DNA from: Cylicocyclus nassatus
Taxonomy: Eukaryota > Nematoda > Chromadorea > Rhabditida > Strongylidae
Length of the DNA: 64,000 nucleotides
NCBI GenBank assembly: GCA_958299035.1
Contig: CATQJL010000316.1
Location: forward strand, 33,049,441-33,113,440
Direction: 5' to 3'
The first letter of the stretch is position 1; every line of letters starts with the position of its first letter. A program made the translations under genes and the position numbers. The notes under the pieces are model-generated. The model saw nothing but the letters and a program-made list of their open reading frames with translations. It made no database searches and was not told the origin of the DNA. Below, one piece after another: positions 22,750-32,480 of this stretch.

Positions 22750-23670
22750 GGTATCGCATGGCCTAAAACTTGTTTTTCATTTTCGAACTTACTCTGTAAT
22801 AAGTTATGCACTTCTTATTCTAAATGGACATTAGGACACCATTCGACAAAGCAAAGCAAGCTCTATAAGATGGCGTTTATGCTTTTGCACCAGCTTTGAT
22901 CCAACTCAAGTTTGAAACCAAAATTTAAGAAGCTTCGGTTGCTCAGAAAATTGAAAATTTTTATATATTCGTTCAAAAAGGGTCCTGCGGATCTCTCACT
23001 CGCTCACCATATACATTTCACATCAAACACTCATATGTGCTGTGCCTGCAATTTTTATTAGCTAGAAACCAAGAAAACGAAAATTTCATGTTTTACCAAG
23101 TAATGCAGTGCTGTTCTTACACTAACAGTCGCATATTACGAGTTCTCAGAAATATAATGTTCAGCTCTCTATAGGCTATAGTTTCCGAAAAATATCGAGT
23201 TTAGCTTTCCTCACTCGGATTTTTCACGCTTAACTCAAGATTTCTCAGAAACCAAAGCTTATAAAGAGCTAAAAATTTACGTTTTACGTTTGAAGATTTG
23301 TAGTTCACAACCGTCAATGTAACAACAGCGTAGCTTTACTTTGGTGAAAACATCTTGGTTTCCAGCTAATGAAAAATTCAAAAACAGCACACAATGCTTG
23401 ATGTGGAATGTATATGGTGAGCGAGTGAGAGATTCGCAGGACTTTTTTGGACGAAGATATAATAAAATTTTCAATTTTTTTGGGCATCCGAAGCTTTTTA
23501 GATTTTGATTTCAGGCTTGAGGCGGATCAAAGCTGGTGCAAAAGCATAAACGCCATCTTTAGAGATTGCTTTGCTCTGTCGAATGGTATCCTAATGTCTA
23601 TTTTAGAATAGGAAGTGCATGACTTATCACAGCGAAAACTCAATCTGAAAAAAGTTATGGGACAACCTAA
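22750..23670. mobile_element. Mariner-type palindromic MITE, family A copy 2
   Basis: The right end GGGACAACCTAA at 23670 is followed by TA and matches the family TIR. The left end near 22750 is eroded. Both arms contain the AAGCAAGCTCT signature words and align to the copies at 6741 and 30590. It is more diverged than those copies, and frames inside are arm sequence. It sits about 70 bp upstream of the exon candidate at 23740. Confidence 0.78.
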
Positions 23671-23739
23671 TAGCTTCTTACAAATCGAAAATTCTGAAGA
23701 TTACAATTATGAACATATAGATATAATTTCGTTTTGCAG

Positions 23740-23885
23740 TTTTTCCCGTTATTCGACCCAATATGAAAATCTGCTGAATAATGATAAGCAGACAGTTTGG
23801 AAACTATTCAACACGGCTTTTCATATCCTTCCAGGGTTCATATTTGCGGGCCATTTTCCTTTATATTATAATTACCAAAATGATC
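23740..23885 (+). CDS. Exon candidate, product unknown
   Basis: A strong acceptor (ATTTCGTTTTGCAG) and a strong donor (GATC/GTAAGT) bound 146 bp that stay open in one frame only, giving 48 residues beginning FSRYSTQYENLLNNDKQTVW and continuing into an aromatic-rich stretch that includes FIFAGHFPLYYN. It needs two bases from the preceding exon and leaves one. The one-base remainder fits the exon at 41549. No family is recognised. If genuine, its upstream intron has taken in the mariner-type MITE ending at 23670. Confidence 0.45.
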
Positions 23886-23889
23886 GTAA

Positions 23890-25249
23890 GTAATTTGAGC
23901 CTATGGCTTCTATCATAAAGTTTGTTAATACGTTGGACAGTGTCGCGCAGTGGTGCGCGAGACCCTGAATATCAGTTCTAATGTGCACAATGGTTCACAA
24001 TTTGTGTTCACGTAATCAAATTAGGCTCAGAAGTTTTCATATTGGCCCCGCCCCTCTTTTGGCAAGCTCCGCCCACTCCATTTGCCTTTGCAAGAGACTT
24101 TTTGTGCACAAAACGCAGAGAAGAGGTCGCATACGAGTCCTGGAGCTTCAAGCAGTTATGATCTTGATCCCTGTCAGAAGGGGGCGGAGCTAAGGTCAAA
24201 GCCTCTCTGCCCTTCAGTGGCAAACCCCGCCCACTTTACAAAAATGTTGGAATTTGCACGAATTGTAGTTTTCAAGCAATTTCTAGCATTTTTAAGGAAG
24301 CGGAGCTTCTCACAAAGGACGGAACTTCCTTGCCCACTATATGTATTCATGTTTCACGCATAAATGCATGCATATCTACAAACAGCCAGGCGTAAAAGTG
24401 CACTGAAACATCTTGTCCCACAGGGACAGACTTAAAAAATGACTCGTCGTCAACGTCTTGAATAACCAAAATTTTCATTGTAAACTTCTGGAAGAATTTG
24501 GATAACAATTGGACAACGTAAATTAATATAATGTAATAAGATTTTTTTTTGCTTTTAGCTGGATTTTCAAGATGCTCAAAAAATTTCTATGTTATTTAAC
24601 TCTTCCTTATCCGCTAAAGCCAAAGCTCGCAGAAAATTAGACGAACAGTTTGAGTGTTACTTCTTCTGCTTCTCCCGCTTTTTCTCATACGTTTTTCTCT
24701 TTAATATCTTGAAACTTTGCGAATAAAATCATCACAAATGTAGATTTTTGGACGCATTAATGAGAGTACCTGGAATGCGAAAACTGACATTTCAAGCATG
24801 AGCGCTCAGTTTGTAAGACTACTGTTGAACCAAAACAATCTTCAAGAGTCAAAATTCCGAAAGCTATGATTGTATAAGGCGGTTATTTACACACGACTTT
24901 GCAATGAAGACTTTCGCAAAATACTTATCAAAATTACAGAAAAGATACTGAGGATGCTCAAACACTTTACTGTCGCACTTTATTCATTGTATTCAAATGT
25001 TTCCAGACTTCCAAAACTTCAAAACAAAATTTTAAACAGCTGCTCTTGGACGCGGTAAAAACCACAAACTCGAAATTTTGGCAATTTTCACTTCAAGAAT
25101 ATGACTGCTAATACAAGAAATACTGCGTCGAATAGTTTTTGATGCGTTCCGAGTAAATTCATACAGACCATTCTATTCAACGGAATTGGCGACCGGAAGG
25201 CGGGCTTTAAAGCCTAATCAAGGCTAGGGGATGATCAGAGAGCACGCTG
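23890..25249. other. Unassigned stretch with CCGCCC-rich patch
   Basis: The patch 24045-24240 has the direct words GCAAGCTCCGCCCACT and GGCAAACCCCGCCCACT and is GC-rich compared with its flanks. It may be a decayed repeat. The rest is AT-rich and without a supported frame. Confidence 0.3.
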
Positions 25250-25434
25250 GCAAGAGATTTTTTGACGATCGAACACTGTGCACATTTTTTGAGTCATCCT
25301 GTATTTCTTGACACAGTGACACATATTTGGCGGGTGCGAGCGGTCGCCTTTCACCCGCCAATTCTGTTGAATTAAAGAAATACAGGATGACTCAAAAAAT
25401 GTGCACACTGTTCGATCGTCAAAAAATCTCTTGC
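25250..25434. repeat. 60-bp inverted repeat with TACAGGATGACTCAAAAAAT ends
   Basis: Arms 25250-25309 and 25375-25434 are almost perfect reverse complements around a 65-bp spacer that itself contains a GGCGGGTG/CACCCGCC hairpin. TACAGGATGACTC resembles mariner-like terminal repeats facing each other. The sequence right of it, to about 25870, aligns loosely with the end of the 9748-12334 element (the CCTACCGCAATTTTACAGTAATGAAG region), so this may be two decayed relatives in head-to-head arrangement. Confidence 0.75.
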
Positions 25435-26763
25435 TTTATAGCCCTCACCGATTTTTACGTAGTATTCTGTAAAGCCAGCTTTCCAGATTTAGTTCGATAT
25501 GTTAGAAACTTTTAGCATAAAGAGCTATTGTGTAGGTAATCGATAGTAAGAAGATATATTTCAAAAATTCTGGAAAAATGTGTAGCAGAGTCTTTAAGCA
25601 TCTCGATTTTACCACACCGCAATGTCAAAGTCAGCGCCCCAATTACCCTGATACAATAGTTCTTGACTTGTTCGGGTTGAGGCAAATTATGGCTCCCTAT
25701 GGGTTGACACCTTTCTCGAATTTCCTACCGCAATTTTACAGTAATGAAGGCGATGGTGACCCACTACATACAGATCTAAGCTAAACCCAGCCCGAAAAGA
25801 TCGTATCTGAAGTTTTGCGAAAGAAAACAAGCAAGAGAGTTATTAACGACCAATCACGTGTGCACGTGTCCTTGTAACATCTTGTGTAATGTAAACAATA
25901 TTATTATGAACATGGGAGGGCGTGCAAGATTCTCCAAAGGCTCGCCGCTTCTTCTCCAGGCGCATCCTTGGGAAGCAGTAATCCCTTTGCGCCTACCTCG
26001 CGCTTATGTCGCACTTATCTCGCACCTTCTTGCGTTGCCCTCCGTATAGTTACCTTGTTTTTCCTGGCATCAATTAGAAAGGTCACTGCTCAAACGAGGA
26101 TTTCTAATGATAACAAAAAATGAAGATGTGAAACTCTCAATAATCAACAAGTAGAAGTGAATTACTCAGTCTCCTTAGTCGACAAGGATTAGAAAGGTCA
26201 TTGTTTTTGTAGTAGGAGGTGACCGCATTAGCGAATTGTCGGTAACAAACAAAAAGTATGAAAAAAGCTGACTGATGGGCAAATATCAGGTTGGTCCGAA
26301 ATTTCTGTCCCACCATCTTCAAAAAATCATAACTTCCTCCTAACATGAGGTTTCTGCATGGCTGAAACCTTTTTAGAAAAAGCAATTCATGCACTTGTCG
26401 CAAGTTCAAATTTATCTTTGTGCCGTACAGGTTTGAGAAGTGGTCTTTATTTCTTCCAATCACGGCCCTACATTTCGACGCCTTTCGTCTTCCTCAGAGG
26501 CCTGAATGGTTCTAAGTGTCATCCGTAATTCCAGACCACCAAGCGTTTCCTCCAACTCTGCCAGTTTTCGACCTTCTCACAATCTCGCTACCAAATAAAA
26601 TGTCAGTGTAGAGGACATACCGGAAGACCACTGCAACTCGAGTAGTCTGCACCGGAAATAGGCAGTCGCGGCAGACGAGTGAATCATACTGTAGATGCAC
26701 CAAGATGGTCTACAGTTGTAGATCACATAATGATACGAACGGGAGCAAGTCACTAGTTATTGA

Positions 26764-27060
26764 TTAACACTCGTTCTTATTGTTCATCTCAGGATTCTTG
26801 GTAGTAATCCAGAATGCTTCCAAAGCTTTTCTAGCCGAGGTCTCTGTTTCATACGCAAGAATCTTGCACTTGACATTGAAGTCTTCTCCACCGTGCTGCG
26901 CGTCTCTATGCTTGCCGAGCGCCGAGCTCAAATTTGTGCGCCATTTATCTGCCAAGTGTTCTTTCATGCGAATACCCAAAACTCTACCCGTCTCTCCTGT
27001 GTATATTGCTTTGCAGTCAAGGCATTCATTTGATAAATGACTCCCACTTTTGCACAGTAA
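26764..27060 (-). pseudogene. Penelope-like element GIY-YIG endonuclease fragment (left copy)
   Basis: The minus strand encodes about 95 residues ending at TAA (26764-26766). CLDCKAIYTGETGR followed by GIRMKEH carries the GIY-YIG arrangement (Y, G, T, R, then R and EH). It is followed by SSALGKHRDAQHGG and ETETSARKALEAFW, typical of the C-terminal nuclease of Penelope-like retroelements. Only this C-terminal domain is present; the reverse transcriptase is missing. The first part of the 189-codon frame (27061-27333) is antisense of the mirrored copy and is not protein. It is a truncated retroelement 3' end captured in a palindrome. Confidence 0.75.
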
Positions 27061-27079
27061 AAAAGGGGGGGGGGCCCGG

Positions 27080-27313
27080 ACTATGCAAAAGTGGGAGTCG
27101 TTTATCAAATCGAATGCCTTGACTGCAAAGCAATATACGTAGGAGAGACGGGTAGAGTTTTGGGTATTCTCATGAAAGTACACTTGGCCGATAAAAAGCA
27201 GCGGTGGAGAAGACTTCAACGTCAAGTGCAAGATTCTTGCGTATGAAACAGAGATCTCGGCTAGAGAAGCTTTGGAAGCATTCTGGATTAACCAAGAATC
27301 CTGAGATGAACAA
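27080..27313 (+). pseudogene. Penelope-like GIY-YIG fragment (mirrored right copy, broken)
   Basis: This is the reverse-complement counterpart of the left copy. It retains the cysteine pair and an AIYVGETGR-type motif, then loses the region coding for the KWRTNLSSALGKHRDAQ segment by deletion, which shifts the frame. The ending ARKAL-AFW and the outward flank (TCAGGCCTCTGAGGAAGACG near 27585) match the left copy. The two copies diverge from the G-run at 27065. Confidence 0.7.
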
Positions 27314-27766
27314 TAAGAACGAGTGTTTATCAATAACTAGTGAATTCCTCCCGTTCGTATCATTATGTGATCTATAACTGTAGACCATCTTGGTGTATCT
27401 ACAGTATGATTCACTCGTCTGCTGCGACTGCCTATTTCCGGTGCAGACTACTCGAGTTGCAGTGGTCTTCCGGTATGTCCTCTACACTGACATTTTATTT
27501 GATAGCGAGATTGTGAGAAGGTCGAAAACTAGCAGAGTTGGAGGAAACGCTTGATGGTCTGGACGGATGACACTTAGAACCATTCAGGCCTCTGAGGAAG
27601 ACGAAAGGCGTCGAAACGTAAGGCCGTGATTGGAAGAAATAAAGACCACTTCTCAAACCTGTACGGCACAAAAAAAATTTGAACTTACGACGCATGCCCA
27701 GGTTTCATGAAAACGGGACTTGGAAGCCAATTCATGCACCTTCTAAAACTACCCTGGCTGCTATCT

Positions 27767-28171
27767 ACTAAGCTCTGAATGCAGAGATAAAATTGGGGAA
27801 AAGAAGCCACTTCAAGTTCGGAATTTTTAAGCATGCCCGTTAATCCAAAACTGTGCCATAAAATCCAAAAAAGCCACTATCCTAAACTTTCTGCTGTTAC
27901 TTTGAAAGCTATGATTTTTTGATGTCAAAAAATCAATTTTTTAAGAAACTGATTTTTTAACATTTTTTCTCGAAAATTATAACCTTTCTAAGAAGGGCTG
28001 GATTGACGCGAGTTTTGCTCATATAGAAAGAGGAGATCAGAAAACCTAGGATAATGGTTGTTTTGGATTTTATGGCATGGTTTTGGATTTTTTGAAGGGC
28101 CTGCCTAAAAATTTCGAACTTGAAGTAATTTCCTTTTTCCAATTTTATCTCTGCATCGCGAGCTTAGTAGA
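27767..28171. repeat. Inverted repeat interrupted by the hAT insertion
   Basis: TCTACTAAGCTC at the left is mirrored by GAGCTTAGTAGA at the right. Inside, GCAGAGATAAAATTGG and CCAATTTTATCTCTGC, then TTCAAGTTCG and CGAACTTGAA, pair over roughly 150-bp arms. The left flank GGCTGCTATCTACTAA pairs with TTAGTAGATAGCAGCC, which now lies at 29699 beyond the hAT element. The hAT therefore landed in an already existing palindrome. Confidence 0.7.
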
Positions 28172-29698
28172 CAGAGGTGCGATAGTCGGAGCCGATTCTC
28201 CGCCTACCTTCACTTTTGAGCTGGTACGGGGTGACTACCTTCACTTTTGGGTTTGAAAATTTTTTTTGCTAAAGCCCAAAAGAAGGAAAATAAGCAAAAG
28301 GAGTGTAAAAGAAAGTATTAAGAGCATATATCTATGTAGTAGGTCGATCCAGGCAGCAACCGCCGAGAACCAGAATTTCGAATGATAAAATAATGAAAAA
28401 TCGTGAAAAATCATTCCACTGTTACAAATCTGCTGGCTGAAGACCTCCGCAGTTGCGACTTCATAGATTTTGTAGGGTGAGGCTTGCGCTATCAGAATAT
28501 GTCTAAGCTGTACCGATCCATTCAAACATCGCCGAGATCCAGGCTCTTAATAAAGCAGGTAAAAAACCGTTTTTCAGCTCATAACTTCTTCAGAATTGCA
28601 TAATTCATGTTGCGACTTCATAGCTTGGATTCTCCTTATCAAGAGCTTTCAAATGATATATAATATGTGGGGGATTCACGCCTACCACGGCATATGCCTG
28701 GGGTGGAGTACCTCTCTTCACTAATTCTCCCGCCAATTCATTGAAATGGGCGGGGTGGAGAATTAGTGAAGAGGAGTACTCCACCCCGGGTTAGAGCCGC
28801 AAGAAACATTGAATCCCCACATATCATACATCATCTGAAAGCTCTTGAAGAGGAGAATCCAACCTATGAAGTCGCAACATGATTCATGCAGTTCTGAAGA
28901 AGTTATGAGCTGAAAAACGGTTTTTTACCTGCTTTTTTAAGAGTCTGTATCTCGGCGATGTTTCAATGGATCGGTACAGCTAAGAAACATTCTGATAGGG
29001 CAAACCTCACCTACAAACAAAACCTATGAAGTCGCAACATCACAAACCTTCAAATTCCGGATTTATGAGAGTTTAAATGTCAGAAAGTCGTTAAGCAACC
29101 TAAAATTGAGAAGATTTTTAAGGTTTTTCAAAATTCTCGTTCTCGACGGCCACTCCTCAAATCAAACTGATTTTTTCACTATCTGGTAGAACAACACTCA
29201 CGCTTGAAAACCTATGAGGTCGCAACTGCGAAGATCTTCAGCCAGCAGATTTGTAACAGTGGAATTATTTTTCACGATTTTGCATTATTTCATCATTCGA
29301 AATTCTGGTTCTCGGCGGCTACTGCCTGGATCGACTTACTTTCTTCGCAGTACGTCATAACAAAATGCACTTGATGAAACACACAAAGTCTAGCTGGGTT
29401 TTACTTACAAATAGACTTTTTGATTAACACATTCACTTTTTTTATTTTTATGCCGCTGTAGTCATCGTATTTGTGGCCCTAAAGAGGGTCGTTAGGTCAC
29501 AGTTGTTGGCCCTAGGGGGCCGTTAGGTGAGAGTTCTTCAGTTATTCGAAGTCCCCTCTCCCCCTTCCCCCCCCCCCCTCCCCCAGTCGACGTGTTTGGG
29601 AGGTGAGTGTCCTGCACTACCACCTTCACTTTTGGCCGGCCAGTGGTAACTGGAACACCTTCACTTTTTGGAGCCGAGCTCCACCTATCGCACCTCTG
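28172..29698. mobile_element. hAT-type element with 8-bp TSD TTAGTAGA
   Basis: The ends CAGAGGTGCGATAG and CTATCGCACCTCTG are perfect reverse complements, and TTAGTAGA is duplicated at 28164-28171 and 29699-29706. The 1527-bp interior is a long imperfect palindrome: about 28340-28745 pairs with 28750-29340. Its arms contain repeated CTATGAAGTCGCAAC words. A CTACCTTCACTTTTGG-type word recurs in both subterminal regions. A C-run lies near 29565. No transposase frame is present. Confidence 0.9.
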
Positions 29699-30231
29699 TT
29701 AGTAGATAGCAGCCAAGAGAGTTTTAGAGAGTGCATGAATTGCTCTTTTCAACAAGGTTTTAGCCATGCAGAAACATCTTGATAGGAGGAAGTTATGATT
29801 TTTTGAAAATGGTGGGACAGAACTTTCGGACCAACTTGATATAATACATTTCGCTATGCTACTGAGATGTGATAAAAAAAGAAGCAAGCAACGTTCACGT
29901 TTTCTTATCAGCGGGAGCCAAGTCGTGAGCATATTTTCGGAGATATATAACTTTGAAAACACATTGTATGTCATTTTTGGCAGATCATTGGGTCCTCTGT
30001 ACCTAAATTTTTGTCTTTATGGGAATTGACGCTCCAAACAAGTGTGTAATTTAGCAGGACCGGTACCATTAGCAAATAATTTTTTAATTGATTTCTCTTT
30101 TAGATGCCATGTTCCTGCGAAACTTCCTTTAGGGAAAAGCTTCGTTATGCATTCTGAGCTGCATATAAATTCTACAATAGGATGCAGACTCAATCGAAAC
30201 ACTTGTTAAGCATCGTATTATTATTATTATT

Positions 30232-31901
30232 GGTACTTTTCCGTTATCCGGACCCATTTTTTCAAAAGCCTCTCATATTATACATTCTTCAGTGTAAGAA
30301 TAATTTTCCTTAGATTCTACGAGGACTGCCTCCTTGCCACGTGTCACAAAAAATTGACACGTTTTGGTCCATTTTGACATGTTTTTTTCGAAATCATTTC
30401 CGGTGAGATGAAAGAGAATTTGTGATCATTTTAAAGCTGTTAAACTGTTGTACATGAGCGCAAAACAATCACGAACTTCTGCTAAAACATATTGCTTGCT
30501 TTCAGCAGTGATTCAAAAGTGTATTTCTTTTCAAACCCTTTTCGCCATGCGAATTTAGCCGAAAAGGCTATGAGCGATAGCATGAGGTATTAGGTTGTCC
30601 GGAAATTAATGCAGGTTTCGAATTCAACCGCAATAAGTCATACACTTCTCATTTCTAAGTAGGGTGCAATACATCATTCGATAGAGCAAAGCAAGCTCTA
30701 CAAGACGGCAGTCTTGATTTTGCAACAGCTTTGATACACCACGAGTTTCGAGCCAAAAACTAAAAAGATTCAACTACTCAAAAAATCGAGAAAAATCGTA
30801 ACTCAGTTCATAAAAATCCTACAAAAATTCTAACTCGCTCACGTAAACACTTTCCACATAAGACGTATATGTACGCCGTTGCCGTATTTTTTTCTCGGTT
30901 AGAAACCAAGAAAACGAAGATTTTCGTGTCTCTGCCAAAGTGATCCTGTGCCGTTCCCACATAAGTAGTTGTATACTACTTTACCTGTAGAAGTACAAAC
31001 GTAAATTTCTAGCTCTCTACAAGCTTTAGTTTTCGAGAAATATCGAATACACTTTTCCTAGTCATGTGGTTCAAGCTAAAATTCAAATTTCTCGAGAACT
31101 GAAGCTTGTAGAGAGCTGGAAATTTACGTTTGTACTTCTACAGGTAAAGTAGTATACAACTACTTATGTGGGAACGGCACAGGATCACTTTGGCAGAAAC
31201 ATGAAAATCTTCGTTTTCTTGGTTTTTAACCGAGAAAAAAATACGGAAACGGCGTACATAGATGTCTTATGTGGATAGTGTTTACGTGAGCAAATTAGAA
31301 TTTTTGTAGGATTTTTATGAACTGAGTTACGATTTTTCTCAATTTTTTGAGTAGTTGAATCTTTTTAGTTTTTGGCTCGAAACTCGTGGTGGATTAGTGC
31401 TGTTGCAAAATCAAGACTGCCATCTTGTAGAGCTTGCTTTGCTCTATCGAATGATGTATTGCAACCTACTTAGAAATGAGAAGTGTATGACTTATTGCGG
31501 TTGGAATTCAAAACCTGCATCAATTTCCGGACAACCTAATACATTGCGGCTGCTTATTTTGCCTCTTAAATGACGGAATCCTAGCGCACTTCTGAATCCT
31601 GAGCAAGTCTAATCTGTTCATCGATGACAGTATGTCATTGTTATTGTGAAAATGCTCACTTTCAAACTGTTTGATCGAAATGAGGTCAAAATCAACTAAA
31701 AAACAGATTGAATTTACATCGCTAGGTAGGGTAAGACAAACTCTTGGTAGAATCTGTTGAACATGTATATGACATGTCAAATTTTTTTGACACGTGGCAG
31801 AAGGTTGACACTCCTCCCTGTGAAGCTGAGACAAAATATGGTACAAGGATAGAAGCAATATCCTTCTTTGAAAAAATGGGTCCGGATAACGGAAAAGTAC
31901 C
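30232..31901. mobile_element. TIR element, ends GGTACTTTTCCGTTATCCGG, inside the TTA repeat
   Basis: GGTACTTTTCCGTTATCCGG at 30232 is exactly mirrored ending at 31901, and TTA repeats abut both ends, so the target duplication cannot be sized. Subterminal regions are loosely inverted too (CACGTGTCA and TGACACGTG near 30340 and 31795). The family is not assigned. It contains the mariner-type MITE 30590-31539. Confidence 0.8.
30590..31539. mobile_element. Mariner-type palindromic MITE, family A copy 3 (best preserved)
   Basis: TTAGGTTGTCCGGAAATT and its reverse complement form the ends, each flanked by TA. The 950 bp is an almost perfect palindrome centred near 31060. The signature ATAGAGCAAAGCAAGCTCTA is present in both arms. 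High arm identity suggests a younger copy than those at 6741 and 22750. There is no coding capacity; the apparent 72-codon frame at 31355 is arm sequence. Confidence 0.9.
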
Positions 31902-32123
31902 TTATTATTATTATTAGCATCGTATTATTATTATTTATTATTATTATTCATTTATTATTATTATTATTAGCATCGTATTATTATTATTTATTATCATTCA
32001 TTTATTATTATTGTTATTATTAGCATCGTATTATTATTATTTATTATTATTATTCATTTATTATTATTATTATTAGCATCGTATTATTATTATTTATTAT
32101 TATTATTCATTTATTATTATTAT

Positions 32124-32368
32124 TGTTGTGTTAATGTCTGATCAGTTGTTTCCTCGTATGATCTGCCCTCGCTGAGGCGCCTGCAGCCTCATTGCGCGGG
32201 AAATGAGCGCTATAAAAGGCGCTCGCTGTTAGCCATTGTCAGTTCGTTCGTTCGTTCACTCATCTGCCTCATATTCTATTATTCTCTATTATTTCTTTAA
32301 TAAATATATTTCCTTCTGTGCCTGCCTCAGGACGAAGAGTCGACGTGTCCGACGTGGAGGACACAACA
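32124..32368 (+). repeat. 5' LTR
   Basis: The 245-bp repeat has TGTTGTGT/ACACAACA inverted ends. A TATAAAA box (32211-32217) sits inside the hairpin GAGCGC...GCGCTC, followed by GTTCGTTCGTTCGTTC, and AATAAA at 32299-32304 is the likely polyadenylation signal. These define U3, R and U5 approximately. Confidence 0.93.
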
Positions 32369-32369
32369 G

Positions 32370-32387
32370 TGGCGATCAGGATAGCGG
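32370..32387 (+). other. Primer-binding site
   Basis: TGGCGATCAGGATAGCGG begins one base after the 5' LTR. Its leading TGG complements the CCA end of a tRNA, as expected for minus-strand priming. The tRNA species was not determined. Confidence 0.7.
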
Positions 32388-32480
32388 CTACTAGCGAAGA
32401 AGTAGCCGTAACGAAGAAACACGCGCCAGGAAGAAGTCGACGAAGAAGCTGAGAAGAGCTTAACGAAGTGATCGATCGAC

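Larger units (their letters stand above)
26286..29839. mobile_element. Composite mariner-TIR palindrome carrying Penelope and hAT sequence
   Basis: TCAGGTTGGTCCGAAATTTC at 26286 is mirrored at 29839 (GAACTTTCGGACCAACTTGA), flanked by TA on both sides. From each tip the arms read alike: a CACCATCTTCAAAAAATCAT word, an ATTCATGCAC word, then Penelope-derived sequence meeting near a G-run at 27065. The right arm is interrupted after about 27740 by a further inverted repeat (27767-28171) and by a hAT element (28172-29698). This gives at least three insertion layers. No transposase frame survives. Confidence 0.75.

Noticed and set aside
26934..27122. 62-codon plus frame over the Penelope fragment
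   Set aside because: It is antisense to the minus-strand GIY-YIG sequence and crosses the palindrome centre.
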